Source of the DNA: Platycnemis pennipes | Taxonomy: Eukaryota; Arthropoda; Insecta; Odonata; Platycnemididae | Assembly: GCA_933228895.1 (NCBI GenBank) | Contig: OW121853.1 | Location: forward strand, 82,258,645-82,322,644 | Length of the DNA stretch: 64,000 nucleotides | Direction of reading: 5' to 3' | Shown here: one piece after another, positions 45,526 to 58,392 of the stretch | Numbering within the stretch: the first letter of the stretch is position 1 | How the letters are laid out: each line of letters begins with the position of its first letter | The notes under the pieces: model-generated | The model's database searches: none | The model's input: only the letters and a program-made list of their open reading frames with translations | What the model was told of the DNA's origin: nothing | Position numbers and translations under genes: made by a program

Positions 45526-46325
45526 GTAATTTTCTCTAAGTTGCCAATAAATTCTTTCCTCTTCAGATTTCTTTTTCGTCGGCTGTTCATTAGAGTTTCT
45601 TCTCGTATACCAATAGAAATGGAGGAAAGAACTAAAGTTATTTCTAAAAAATAAGAAGAATGGATAGTTATGTATGTTTTGGTGGAAGGCGTGAAGTAGA
45701 ACGACCTAGATGCGAGTAGAAATTACGGCACGAGAAGAGACTACGGTCATTAGAATAATCTCGAAATGCCACTTCCTTAATTTTTTGTTAAGTTTGTCAG
45801 AATAAATTAGCTAACAAATGTGGCAGGGCAGGCTCCGCAAAAATTGTACGACTGTCCTCACAGAAGCGGGCCGACAGAGTGAGCGAAAATTGAATTTGGT
45901 CCAGGGAGAGGAATTTCCATTAGCCTAGCTTGCCAGGTACTACGTCTATCCCTAGCGACGACGTCCAGGTCTTCAGTTTTTTTCCAAAAGCTCTCCTCAA
46001 AGTTCTCGTCCTATTTCCGTGAGAAATCTGCCGTCATATTCCCACATGATTTTACTCATTTAATATCTTCTGGGTGAAAACATGTATGAGAACGACTTTC
46101 CAGACCAAGAAAACTTATTGTGTGCCAATAGCCAAGTTCCACTGAAACGTACATAACTATCCATTCTTCGTGTATTTTAGAAATAACTTTAGTGATTTTA
46201 CCCTATTTTTTTGGTTTACGAGGAGAAACTCTAATGAACAGCCAACGAAAAAGAAATCTGAAGAGGAAAGAATTTATTGGCAACAAAGAGAAAATTATTT
46301 TACTAAGGGTCTTAGTTATGTTAGG

Positions 46326-49083
46326 CAATAGAAGCGGTTTTGTAAGTTACAGCGTTTTTCTATCGACGATATTCATCAGTACCTACTAGTATTTGCAGAG
46401 TTACAGCAACGACAACGAGTGTCTCAAAGTCTTTCATACAAGTTCAAAAACTAGTTCCGAAATTGTCAGAACATCGCATTTTAATTACGATTCCGAAGGA
46501 ACCCTAATTAACATTGACCTCAGTATTTGTAGACGGACACCGTACTGAAATGAATCTTTAAAGTGAGTGAAGTCGCAAGTTTTAGGAAGTTTTCCATTAA
46601 GAAATACGGGGAAAGCTATTTGATACAAAAAATACTAACTTTTCATAAAGGAATACGGCCATTTATTTCGAGTAGGACTTCATTTAAAAATAATAATTCC
46701 CAATTTGAGATGCAAGAACGCCAGTAATATTGAGAAAATACTAAGTCAAGTAATATTAAACAAAAGAGGTGACACACTGATTTAAATAGAGAAAACCCCT
46801 AGGCCCTGATAAAAGGCCCTCAGGGCTGATTTTTGAAAGGTATCCTTTTGGTTCATCGGGAAACCTTCGCGAAGTTCACATATTTAAAGGATCTTTACCG
46901 TGAAGATAAAATTAATTTTCTTCTTCACGTAAAGTGAGAATTCCAATAAAGGTTCAGGTAAATAATAGCGTGATGTTAATGATGTAATGCGGCATAATAA
47001 TGCTGGATAGGGATAAAAAATTCTATATAAGTAATTTCTTTGAAGTTTGAAAATAAATTTAAGCATAATATATTATTTCTTCGTAAATTCTTGAAAGGCT
47101 CTCTAAATAGACAAATATTGAAATAAGTCACAACATATTTGGCCTATTCGATGCATTAATGGGCGAATAATATATTGCACAGTACCTACATTTCATCCTC
47201 ACTGAAAAAGAAGTCCCATGGTTCAATTTCAATGAAGAAATTGTCAATTTTGGCTAATTCAAAAAAGAATTTATTATCGTGACGAAGTGGAGAGAAATAA
47301 GGTGTCGGCATTGGCCTGTTATTAACGAAAGTCACAGTTTTACGAGCCATCCAACAGACGGAGTAGTGTACTCGAAGCGCTGTCCACAAACACCCAAGAG
47401 AAGACCGCTGTACCGGTGATAATTCTCTACCTTAGCCCGGATTCAAACCTGGGCCCAGATCATGGATCTTCATAAGGCGCGCACTAGTGTTATCGTTCTT
47501 TTTTATTTGACTTATGTCTGAGAGATTGTGATCTTCGTTCTACATTTTTCGCACAGTACCTCAAATGGCTTATCACAATCAGTGGAGCAAATTTTATAGA
47601 CGGTTATTGTCAATCCTGCGCAACTCTAGGGGTAAGTGTTAACGATAAAGATTGTATTAGCGCGAAAGATGCATCCGTGATTCTGCTCCTGGGTCCTCAT
47701 AGGAAGACTTAACTTTAGCCACTATTCATTTCTTTAGAGTATTTAAAGATGTGTGGGCGCTTTCTCACATGGGTAACGACACTAAATGGAAAAACCTGAG
47801 TGCAAATGATAACCGATGTCACATCAGGAAAAATATGTAAGTTTAAAGAAACATTTTACGCCTAATTCGCAAGAAGACTAAAGAAAAAATCACTATTGTT
47901 GCGATACAACTAGATAGTTAACATCCACAATGACACAAGATTTTTGAAAGCTTCAAAGGGAAACATTTGAGACAAAATTGTCAAATATATATACTAAAAC
48001 TCATCCTTGACGGTTGAGCTGCTGCACATCGATTCAGATTCTTTAAACAGCAATATACAAGCATTAGACATAACGACCCAGGTGGAAAAGAAAAACTGAT
48101 CAAATTCTACACCAAATTACTTTAAGGATAGTGACCTTATCGTCAGTCTTCCCTCTAGGGCACATAGTATATTGGGAAAACGTGCTGCTTGAAATGATTC
48201 ATAGCGGCGATGATTCTTTCCAATTAAAGTTTCATTGCTCTGAAGAGGAAGTGAGACTCTTGTAAGTGAACCCTGGCATTTGCACAAAGGCCGTTTTTTC
48301 CCCTTATCTCGTATCGATAGGTATATAACGCCAGCAATAATACGAGGGAGCCTTCTTTATTGCTAGTACGTTATGGAGTTATTAAACGTATCAAAGCGCC
48401 CGCAGGTAATAAATTTTACGGTACAAGGCTACCGTATTTTATCCACTCCTTTACTGGGTGTGCAAAGACGCATTTCTTCCATCGGAAAACAGTGTCGGTA
48501 GCTATCAATAAAAAAATGAAAATTTTGGTGAGGATAGGCAAATAATTGCCATTCGAACAAATAATTCACTTGTGACTCTATTTGGGCGGAAAGAAACATG
48601 ATGCTTTAAAACATAATCGACGTAGGAGCAGGCTCAACTACTCCTTTGGGAGGAAAACGTTTCTTGTCCTTGTGATCGATAAGAGGAAAATAATAAGATG
48701 AAACTTCAACATTGATGGACTCTCTGGAAGGAGGTAGGCGGGCATGAATAAGGTCGATATCGACGGAACCAAGGAATGGTTTCGGAAAAGCTCAACTGGA
48801 GTCCCACGACATCTTTTAAAAGTGTTTACTTAACTTGCTCATTCAGTTCGTCACCATGGAAGCCACTCAGAATCGGTCAGGAGAAACTCTTCGCTGGGCA
48901 TCCCCAGGGGCGCCATTCCTGAAGGTTAAAAAAATAGAGGTCAGGTTGGTCGAGGAATATTTGGACCTGAAGGGCTCACAGAAATATTCAAAAGATGTAA
49001 AGGGCAGGGACGAGATTTTAAACGGAGTAAAAACTTGGAATATGCATTTTAAGCCCATCCTCCGCATAAGTCCGCTCACAGAA
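46326..49083. other. Unannotated stretch
   Basis: A minus frame 47186-47389 (67 codons) is conserved-looking in composition but unknown to me. A B-box-like GGTTTGAATCCGGGC on the minus strand at about 47438-47454 may be a SINE head. A plus frame 48835-49089 (84 codons) starts with a plausible Met but has no domain. The rest is AT-rich. Confidence 0.3.
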
Positions 49084-49210
49084 CATTAGAACGATACATT
49101 CAAAGCTACACGCCATAAGGCACCACCGTTTGGTTAATTAATAATGAATTACAGCACTTTAGAACATTACATGCAAAGTTATACACCACAACGTACCACC
49201 ATTTGGTTAA
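49084..49210. repeat. Tandem duplication, two 73-bp units
   Basis: TTAGAAC...ACCACCGTTTGGTTAA (from 49086) recurs as TTAGAAC...ACCACCATTTGGTTAA (from 49159). The second unit differs at about ten positions in its aligned 53 bases. It is noncoding. Confidence 0.75.
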
Positions 49211-49852
49211 ATAAGGTAAGAGGCATATTTATAGGTTAACTAATATTTATATCGTTTCACGAATTAGACCTAAGGTTGAACGTCATGCATTATGGTGAAC
49301 TTTAATGATATGCTTTTCATGTTACAAATACTTCGTGGACTATATTTGTACCGCAAATATAAATTATGTCTATGAAGGACCCTTGTAGTTTGAATCTAGC
49401 ACTCTATTACAATAGTAGATAGTATAAGTAGTAAATAATATTAAAGCAGATAAGATGATGATAATACACAAGAATTGCAGTTGTAATTTAGGTCAAACAT
49501 CACATTAAAGGTTTTACGGGATGTCGTTGACCCTGTTAAGTACAATAATTTCAGAAAATTCAATGTGCTCGCTGAAATTGGAGTTCAAACCATGGATCTT
49601 CCAAATATTCTATGGAACATGAGGTAACTTGCATATTCACTCAAGCCATTATACGTAACTGGATGAATAAAAAACTTTGCGCCTATTTGATTCTTACGCA
49701 TATGAGTGTTTTACCAATGAATTAAAGATAAAGCGCAAATCAAGAGCATTGCAAGCATTTGAAAAAAAATATAGATAAGTTCCTAAGAATTTTGGAACAT
49801 TTGACTCGGTTTGATGATTAATAATTATAAAAACGTATGTACATCGTAAATT
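49211..49852. other. AT-rich stretch with nothing recognisable
   Basis: No frame, repeat or RNA gene was recognised. Confidence 0.4.
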
Positions 49853-50035
49853 ACCAGCCTCAGTGGCAGCGGGGTATGGTCCTCGCCAGCTACTCGCATG
49901 GGTTCGAGTACCACCTGGGTCAGATTGTCACCACCCAGGGCATGGCTGTGAGTGTTCTGTATTTGTTATTGGGTAAAGTGCCCGATGTAAAAGGTCATGC
50001 GTGCTGTTTTCGGGCCAGTGAAAATAAATGAATCA
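49853..50035 (+). mobile_element. tRNA-derived SINE, second family
   Basis: The head has an A-box-like GTGGCAGCGGGGTATGG and a B box GGTTCGAGTACC (49901-49912), then a body ending near AATAAATGAATC. The plus frame 49837-50031 runs through it without meaning. It differs from the SINE family at 52268 and 58393. Confidence 0.6.
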
Positions 50036-50399
50036 ATAATCTAAATCAATTATTAAAAGACGTTTTTAACTGCTTTAACGGTCACCACGAATCTCAAACG
50101 GTGTATTCGCACAAATATTTCACCTTGAATACTTTCATCGAAACCACTAAAGAGTTGGAATATTTTTTTTCTGTGATTTGATGCAATACATCGATAAGAC
50201 ACAGTAAAATTAATACAGGACTAATAAAGAAACCAGCAATTATTCATCATAAGCTGAGCAGCCAATATTTTACGCCGAAACGTATAAAAGTACAAAGAGA
50301 ACAACTCAACGTGAAAGACTATCTTTCCAGGAAGGCAGTGCTTTTCAAGCCCCGCTCTCTACACACCGAAATACGAGGAAATCAGCACGGAGAAAAACA

Positions 50400-50893
50400 T
50401 TGAGAAGTCTTCCCATCGCTCCAATCCCTCTCCCTCCTCCTTCAAAACAACGGTATTGACCAGAGTCCATTTATTTCGCCGGAATCGATTCCGAAAGGGT
50501 CCCCTTTTCAATTCACGCCTTTTCTTTAAGTTTCTCCTTCGGATGCCCAGCCCCCGGAGGGCACTTCTCCGCCCCTACCCTCCCTCCCCCTGCTTTCCGA
50601 CGCACCTCTTCCTTCGCCGACGCTTTCTTTCTTCCTTGTCCGTTCTCTCTCAGGTCAGGGCCGCCCGGATATTTTTAGGGGCCCTGGCAGGAAGTAATGC
50701 CGAGCTCACTTGCTCCATCGATCAGCCACAATTATTAGATTTGAGTCCTCCTCACTACATCACAGCCGAGAGAAAGAGCTCAACGGGCAAAGACACCCCT
50801 GAATTCGTTCTCGAACCAATTAGGGAAGAGGAAGCAAATGCTGATAAGTTCGTGAACGAGATAAAGACGCTGTGTTGGCAATATGAAAATTAA
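50400..50893 (+). CDS. Hypothetical frame in a GC-rich patch
   Basis: A 145-codon frame runs from ATG 50456 to stop 50893. Its first half is Arg/Leu/Ser/Pro-rich and looks like translated pyrimidine-rich DNA. The second half (from about residue 70) has a more protein-like mix with an acidic segment (EPIREEEANADKFVNEIK). TCTCTCTCAG at about 50645-50654 could be a splice acceptor, making only the second half exonic. I recognise no domain, and no partner exon is visible. Chance is quite possible. Confidence 0.2.
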
Positions 50894-52267
50894 TTACTAC
50901 GAGCATAATAGATCCTCCTGAACTTTGAAAAGACGGGAAAGGGAAGCCAGAAAGTTGAGCTAAGAAGGTTAAAAATAGTCTTCACAATGAATAACAACCT
51001 TGTTTTTTTTCCGAAAGTCTCATGCGACAGAAAACAATGTTCATGGCGGGCCAACCAACTTTCGCGAATAATTCTGGATAGAAATCTCTGCGACTAGAAA
51101 TCAATACCTACTTTAAACGCCCCGGAATTATTTTTTGAACAGTTGCGTGATCTGAAGTGCTCTGAGGGAACGCTTAAAATCCTTCGATTCAAACGAAGAA
51201 AGACAAGGATTTAAATTTGTTCCCATTGGTTACATGGGTCGTCAGGAGTCATAAGGCACTGACCCGAGTTACTTGCTCGGATCGTGACAATTGAGGCGGC
51301 AGATGTATGACTTTTTTTGAACGCTTAGTGACAGATGTTTTTTTTTGTGGGATGACATTACTTCATCCGTTGTATAGGGCACTTAACTGTTTTGAACTAA
51401 AGGCTAAACAGTACCTACTGTTTCATGAAAATTTACAATATGAAATGTGAATTGTAAAATCGATGTCTCATTGGAAAAATAAGTATATCTCTTTTTTAAA
51501 CAATCACAACCACACCTGATGTGTATAAATAACTTTGGTATTCAATTAAACAACACTAGCACTTTTCCATAGAATTTTAACGTACATGTTTTAGCTCACA
51601 GAGTCATCATAGGTATATCGCGAGTCAAGGTTTTGTACCTAAATATGACTCAGTGAGTTGAAACGTATTAAAAATTCCGTGAAAAATAACAAGTATCTTT
51701 TGATTGAATATGTTTCCTTCCCCTAAATTAACTCCGAAACTATTCACCTTTAAAATTGATGACGTCTATTTCCATAAACACAATTACTCGGAGATATGTC
51801 GATTATATTCGTCGGCTAATATAGGATAGTATTGTACCTATATAAAATTAATATTTTGCAGAACGAGAATACCGATCCTCCTTGACTCACTCATATCTCT
51901 TTACGGAAGTGTGAGGAATGCGACTCTCGACCCAGTGTGAATCAAATTCTAATGGCATGTGTAAAATACCGGGTTGCACGCGAGAAACTAGGGATCCCTA
52001 GTGAATTGGAACAGGTTCTTGGTAACAGCCAAGCAAATGTAAACAACCTAATACATTTTTTACGCCAAACTACCCATTAGATACTTTTTGAATATTTTAG
52101 AAAGAATATAATTTTAAAGAAGGCATGTGATGATAAATACCCAATTTTAGGTCCATAATGCTCTCCGCTTGAAACTAAACCGATTAAAACAGGATTGTGC
52201 GTGGTGCGACATGACCACAGCTGTAGACGCACTCAATGAATCATATCCTACCTACGAGAATACCGAG
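50894..52267. other. Unannotated stretch
   Basis: The only symmetric structure is the 16-bp palindrome ACTAGGGATCCCTAGT (51987-52002). No convincing frame or repeat was seen. Confidence 0.4.
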
Positions 52268-52520
52268 GGATCGGGGCTGTGTAGCCGTTAGAGTACTGGC
52301 CTCCCACCTACCACCCAAGGTGCCCGGGTTCGAATCCCGGCAGTGAAAGATATTAAATGCGCAATGGAAAGCATTCGAGTTCAGTTCTCCGTCCATTGTT
52401 AAGTTGTGATCTTCTCTCGTTAAGGGCAGGCTACTGCCGACGCCGGATTTCTCTCCGCCCCTCCTCATAACCTTTCCATTCCTATTCTGGTGCCTTCCGC
52501 TCCGAAGCGCCTTAAGTGTG
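52268..52520 (+). mobile_element. tRNA-derived SINE, family 1
   Basis: The head has GTAGCCGTTAGAGTACTGG (A-box region) and GGGTTCGAATCCC (B box, 52326-52338). It then has the body seen in other copies: TTCAGTTCTCCGTCC, CGTTAAGGGCAGGCTACTG, CCGACGCCGGATTTCTCTCC. The antisense frame 52241-52594 is the SINE read backwards. Confidence 0.8.
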
Positions 52521-54839
52521 GATACAGACTTGAAAACACAAGCGAGAGAATAGCGACAAAGTTTCTCACGGATACTACTTGGGACCAAGTCCATTCCAGT
52601 ATCCTAAGACTACGTTCATTTATGTGTACAATATTACAAATCTAAGCTACTCAATGAAAACACTACTTACAACTTCAAAGTTACTCCATCAAAAGCCGTA
52701 CAGTCAGAAATCAGATAAGTTTGCATGATTCATGGCCTGCAAAGTTGTGCGACACGTGCTTGGATAACCCACGATTTCTCATTCCATAACGGAGAAAATT
52801 AATCAAAATTAATTCACATGAAGGGAACCTGCCATACTCGCTCATCTCATGAATAGTGCACTAATCATGATGGGTCATGAAGTAGGAGAAAATCTTTCAC
52901 GAGAATACGTATTGAATTTAAAGGCATTTGTAAAATAAAACGAGACAAAATGAGACCAAAAAAGATACATATCTTTCAGAAGACTAGATGCTACGACATG
53001 ATACAAATGGCAGGACTCCCATTCCTGGCGAAACGAGGGATCGAAGGGACAGCGGTTACGCCAGTAGCACCAATGTTATCTTTTCCCAACCCTCCTAAAG
53101 CGCTTCTTTTTCTTTCATTCCGTCGCTCCATCCAACTTGGCGTCGCTAATCTCTTCTTTGGTATTCAGATTCGCCTACGCTCTTGATTCAAAAGGGAAAA
53201 CAAAAAAATGTGCTTGAAAGGGAATGTCGACGGATGCCTCCTACGGAAAAGGAGCTCTTCTCGGCGCCTTCGGAATATATGGCAATGATTCAAAGAATCA
53301 GCTCTTTCGAGGAAACATGTCTGTATCTGATTAAGGTTATTCCCCAACGGAAAGGAAGATGGCTAAGGGAAAGCTCGAGGAATGATTTCATAGACCTAAT
53401 CGGCCGAGAAGGATAATGAATATGTAGATTATCTGCAGAATCGATAAGGACCACTCTATAGGAGGCGGAGCAATCTTATTTAAGGAACGTGAGGATAATT
53501 TAATCCTGGATGCTCCAAATTTTATTAATAGACGACGTTGAAATTCAGGGCAAAGGCTTTTTTTAGGTCGAAAAAGTTTCTTTTTGACTAAACGAATGAT
53601 GGTAGCCTTCTGATGAACAAAACTCATTTATCAGTGCGTTGCTTTCAGTCCTGAAGTGGATCTCTATTAAAGCGTTGCAGCGACTTAGAATCAGAGCAAA
53701 AATTTTATTCGGTGATTGAGTAGAATAAAACGATGAAAGGGAACGAATAAACTGGACGTTAAACCTTATTAAGTTAAAAATCGACGATGAACGACACACT
53801 ATAAAGAGATATAAAGGGAAATACCAGGCCCAACGGTTAAAAGGAATAGAAAATGAAAATGATCGATGCTTCCCTAAAGCTCACCGCTGTTTTAGGATGG
53901 ATTCAGCGATGATATAACGTAACAGTATCCTACTTCTAAATGCAATATATCAAAGTAGGCTCACTAAAATAAGTAACTCACTACGATTATACTGGAATCA
54001 ATAGAAATTCAGAAAGACAAAACCTCCCGCTTCCAAATTTATGAATTACGAGATACAACAGGTAACCTGTCCCTCCAAGTCGTCGCCAAGGGAGACGAGG
54101 AACAGAAATCCCAAATGGAGAGATTATTACATCAAATCATTCTCAAAAGAAAATAAATGGAACGGCATAGTTATGAGATATGAGATGATAAATCATTACG
54201 CCAGTGCGTAAGATTTTCACCAGAAAACAACAACCACAAAAATCCAATCAAAAATTCATTAATACAAATATCAATTAAAACGAAAAAGGCATTAAACAAA
54301 ACAATATCAGCTTAATATTTGCTGAGTTCAGTGATAGTGTATATTTTGGGTGCCAACATAAACACGGAGCTCTCAATCAAATCTCCGAATTTTTTATATA
54401 TTTGTAAAAAAATAAATTCTCTAAAATATCCGTCCTTCATAGAGGAAAATAAAAACCATTTCGTAGTATAAATGGAGAAATGGTTTCGAATACTTAAATT
54501 AGAAAAGGAAAGTTGGTAATAGATTCATAAATCTATTGTCAACTCCTACTAATCAACGTGTGTTAAGTCTTAAACTCAAACAACGCAGCTCTTGTTGGGA
54601 TTTTATTATTCAACTACATATCGAATCCTATGAAATTGGATTCTGATAACATTTTTATAAAATTTGCAAATACTTGAGAGAAAAGCGAAAATATCTGTTG
54701 TGGATACCCATTGACATTTCTGCCATGGATTATACATGCTTGAATTTATATTTGGGCAATAAACGTCTTCGTACATTAAGTTTAGAGATTTAACAATGTA
54801 GGTACATACTTGAACGAATTGGACTATTGAACTTCCTTG
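52521..54839. other. Unannotated stretch
   Basis: Frames 52950-53186 (+), 53183-53416 (+) and 53388-53799 (-) overlap and have no domain. No repeat was recognised. Confidence 0.35.
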
Positions 54840-54972
54840 ACAGCCATTTTTAAAGGGTTGAACTCAGGTCGCGTGTTCGAATCCCACTTGGAGCATGGAC
54901 GTTGTGCATGCCTACAAGTTTAACTTTAAGCTAGACAATGCGTCATAAACTAAGCAGCAGGGGCACCTGGAA
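54840..54972 (+). mobile_element. Possible SINE head
   Basis: GTGTTCGAATCCC at 54873-54885 is a good B box within a short segment resembling the 3' half of a tRNA. The A box is poor. The extent is estimated. Confidence 0.4.
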
Positions 54973-55129
54973 ATGAAATTCAATTACTATTACCAGTCAC
55001 CCAAATTATTTGTCTATAAATATTTCACAAGCATAAGGACATTCCGTTTCCTTTCACAGTCGTCAAACTTTTGATGACGCAAGAGCGCTACCGTGACGAG
55101 CTCATAATCATCCCGTGGGCGCGATCATT

Positions 55130-55662
55130 TCCTGATCGACTCAACCAACCACGAAAATGTCGCTCATTCCTCGATGTACCAGGACAGCCGAGGCGGAAAA
55201 CGAGCATTTCGACTGCAGCGATCCAACTCTAGCCCGGCACCAGAAATACCCCGTGACCTCCATTGCGGAGGGAACTGAAAATTCCCCCTGGAGAGAATGG
55301 GCTGGGATTAGGCGCGCTGCCCTCGATCCTGTCCAACCCTCCCTCCAATCCTAGGTAAAAGCGATGGACGGGCACATAGATGCATGAATTCGCGTTCCAT
55401 ACCATGCGGGTACAATTCGATATCGTCGCTACGACTATGGCGGCCGGAATCGCTGTCGAATTTTGTTCGTAATAGAGAGAGAGAATAGAGTGAGGAGATA
55501 TAAAAGGTGTTGTGGTACACCTGCTAAACTCGTCGCACGGAACGTTTCTCTAGGAAATTTGTTACTTGCGTTCTAATTACCCATAATATTGCCTCGTAAG
55601 GTTTCAGCGATATGGCTTTAAGGTATGGTGGTGAGCCCGGCTTTATAATGTCAATAATTATA
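55130..55662 (+). promoter_or_regulatory. Candidate TATA promoter in a GC-rich patch
   Basis: TATAAAAG at 55499-55506 lies downstream of CpG-containing sequence. About 30 bases on is a possible start region (55530). The first ATG of note, at about 55612, gives ATGGCTTTAAG directly followed by GTATGG, a possible splice donor after three and a half codons. This is a layout seen in many small insect secreted-protein genes. No second exon could be identified before the LINE B relic at 55663. The frame 55157-55354 upstream has no known domain. Confidence 0.3.
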
Positions 55663-56250
55663 TGATCTATAACTGCATTATACCCTGCAACCCACCATAA
55701 GGGTGTATGGAAGGGGGCGAATTCACACCAAAAATGTATTACATATCATGCTTAAAAAGGATTAGTAACCATATTCCAGTCGAAATATAACAACTTAAAA
55801 AAAGATTAAAATACGAAGCAAGCATGCAATATACTGTTCGTTGAGTTAGCTTAAAGTCCTCATACTAACATGCAAGTACCTAAGTTATCCATTGATACAC
55901 TTGTATTTATACTATTCGATATATTTACAGCTATTCATATCCATAATTGTACGAGGCAAGAAAGGCATTTTAATACTATCAGTTTGGAAATCCATTTCCC
56001 TAATTTTATGATCATGGCCCAGTCCACCACTCTAGTTATGAGTTCGCAAAATGTTTTGAACGTCATCTGTGAAAATATTGACTTGGATTTTAGTTAATAG
56101 ATTGAGTCTAAATTTCATCCAAATGCCTGATAAAGATTCTCATTTTAGTTCATTTAAAAGACTGGTAACCCTAACATAATTATCATACCGTCCCTTTATA
56201 AATCTTGCCGATCATCGTTGCACACGCTCAAAAATGTGTATAGTTACATT
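55663..56250 (-). mobile_element. LINE family B 3' end with C-terminal coding remnant
   Basis: The minus strand reads SARFIKGRYDNY, VTSLLNELK, then (frame changed) KMPFLPRTIMDMNS, which matches the FFPRTIRDWNS end of CR1/jockey-type LINEs. The 3' UTR and tail follow to 55663 (TTATACCCTGCAACCCACCA on the plus strand). Stops interrupt every frame. It is 5'-truncated like the copy at 35080-35680, and clearly diverged from it. Confidence 0.8.
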
Positions 56251-56335
56251 AACCATCAGTTCATGTTGACGTTAATTAGGCCATGTTATAAGGAAAGGCG
56301 AGCGAGAACTAAAAATATCGCTCCATTAAGGATAA

Positions 56336-56625
56336 GTGGGTATTTGGGTTGAGGAACGCATTCATAGGATGTGGAGGAAGGGTGGAGAGAAAACAGGCGA
56401 ACAGGCTGAAACCTGCGTTGGCTCTTCCCGAAAGGCGCCAAGGGGACCACGGCTTAACATTCCATCCGACGGACGGATTACTGCACAAGAAGTTCTCTCC
56501 ACGCAGCACTCAAGTAGGGACCGGTTGGTATACTACTGAAAAATCCTTCACTGCTAGGATCCAAATCCAACCCTTAGGGGTGGGAGACCAATATTTAGTA
56601 AACCAACCCGATCCCCTTGACTTTT
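56336..56625 (-). mobile_element. tRNA-derived SINE, family 1, inverted copy
   Basis: Shared blocks on the minus strand are GTGGTCCCCTTGGCGCC (body), the CCGTCGGATGG block and a degenerate head near 56560-56615. The tail faces 56336. Overlapping plus frames are by-products. Confidence 0.75.
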
Positions 56626-57234
56626 AGTACATTTGGCGATTGTCGAAACTTCTCGTTGTAAAAAGATATCAGACATACGAACAGTTGATATAAACGTCAA
56701 CTGTATAAAAGAATACCTTCAATTGTTTTTAATCTTCAAAAATTTATTCAGACATTATTGAAGCGGAAATGGGGCACACCAGCAAAGATGATGAAGTTTT
56801 GAGCAGTATGGACAAAAATATCTTTTTTACGCTAAAACTAATAAGAAACCATCTAATTACCTTCGTAACTTGATTTTTTTAACAAACCATAACACGTTTT
56901 TTTTACTCACTCCATTATACCAGTAAGTATTGAGGCATTTCCACAAAATGACGGCGAGTTAAGAATTTAAACCAACATTACATTAGTGGTCGTCTTAGGT
57001 GATGCAATGGCTGAGGATAATTCGCACAATGTCACCTAAGACCTTAATCCTAAGACTAAAACAACATCCATGCAATGGGCGGAATTCAAACCACAGCCTT
57101 TGGGTCGCCAGGCCAGTCATCATTACTCCACCCGTTACTCACAATTACTCCACCCGCTAATCTGGCTACCAAGAAGGACCCATAATAGTATAAATTTTAA
57201 TTTTTCAAGCATATTGATACTGCGCGGCGTACAC
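56626..57234. other. Unannotated stretch, possible SINE head
   Basis: A B-box-like GTTTGAATTCC on the minus strand near 57083-57093 could belong to a degraded SINE (57060-57180). The rest is AT-rich without features. Confidence 0.3.
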
Positions 57235-57425
57235 CTACTGAAGGAAGACCTCATTTGAGACACATGATGAGGAAATGTTGAGGGAAATAGGATGTAAATG
57301 CTGGCAATAGGATTTAAAAGAGAAGAATCATGTCAGTATGACGAGGTTAGCCGATAGAAAAATCGAATGGAGAGCTGTGTCCAATCAATAACAGGGACTG
57401 GTGACCCGTAGATGTGATAATACAC
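57235..57425 (+). mobile_element. LINE family A 3' end, short relic
   Basis: GAGACACATGATGA, AAAGAGAAGAATCATGTCAG and CGATAGAAAAATCGAATGG follow the order of the LINE A 3' end at 45300-45480 (KEKNYV...DRRIEW in translation). It ends near GATGTGATAATA, a decayed form of the microsatellite tail. Confidence 0.75.
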
Positions 57426-57639
57426 GAGTTACTTATGGACGGAATTTTAACGCATACGATCTTATGGCGCAGTAACATTTGAAACCAGTCACCATTGGCC
57501 GAAAGGCTTCGAGACCTTTCAAGATTCAAGTTAAATTAGAACCATTTGGAAGACCATTTCAATTTGATGAAATGGAAATTTTCCAAGAGCGTTCAAGACC
57601 ACTACCGTGACATTTCAGCAAAGTTATGTCGGTTCGAGA

Positions 57640-58135
57640 AAGCTTGCTTGGCGGAGTATGACAGTGAGTTGATGCGAACAGTTGAGGGTGTGAAACCGGC
57701 TTGAGGGATGGAAATGGTTTCGTGCGAAATATGGGGAGGGTAGGCGGGGCTGGGCGTGGGAAGGAAGGGACTCATGGAGGCGGCATTGCGAGCGAATGCG
57801 GTGATTATCTGGAGGCAATGAGGGCGGTTACGTGGATAGAAGCGGAGTTGTCCTCGGGCGAGGAGCTGATTCGCCCCCATCCAACGCCAAAGGGGAGGGA
57901 GGCGAGGGGGATGGGGATAGGGGGTGGCGCTGGACCCGAGGCCCTGGAGCCCAGGGGGAGGTTTAGAGCCAACGGGAGGGCGGAAGTGAGAAGAGAAGCG
58001 CCATCCCACGGCTTCGATTAAGCCGAGTAGTGGGAAGGGGGGCGGTGGGTGTGTGGGAAGCCTGCCCGAAAGCCACGAGGCCGGAATCGGCTGTCATCGA
58101 CCGCGCGGTGGATCATCGAGGCGGATGGTTTATAA
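57640..58135. other. GC-rich patch
   Basis: The patch is strongly G-rich on the plus strand (GGGGAGGGAGG-like tracts near 57890-57960) with CpG. Frames on both strands (57602-58009 -, 57701-58021 +) are by-products of composition. It could be a regulatory island. No core promoter element was recognised. Confidence 0.35.
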
Positions 58136-58392
58136 GTGTAATTTCAAGGGATGATTACCACTTGGCAAAGGATGAGTGGCGGGTTGCTCGTATGCCTGCC
58201 GAAGGCTAGAAGAGGGAAAAATAAAAATGCAGGGAGAAGTAAAAGAAGATTGAATAGACGATGGATAGATATTTCATGCTTCTACAGTAAAATTTTATTT
58301 CAATCTAGTGATGCATGGTATCGACAAAATAAGTGCACGGCACGTCTAAGGAGACCTACTTCGTACCATACGAACCACCTCGAAGGTATGTG

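Larger units (their letters stand above)
43308..46325. mobile_element. Fold-back element interrupted by LINE A
   Basis: The right arm (about 46136-46325) is an inverted near-copy of a left arm that is now in two parts, 43308-43337 and 45526-45700, separated by the LINE A insertion. Shared blocks include TTGCCAATAAATTCTTTCCT, GGCTGTTCATTAGAGTTTCT and GAATGGATAGTTATGTA. About 435 bases of unique sequence lie between the arms. No transposase was seen. Arm similarity is high but includes several indels. The superfamily is unknown. Confidence 0.75.

Noticed and set aside
52241..52594. 117-codon minus frame
   Set aside because: It is the antisense of a SINE.
57602..58009. 135-codon minus frame in a GC-rich patch
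   Set aside because: Frames are open on both strands here because stop codons are rare in GC-rich DNA. No protein-like motif.
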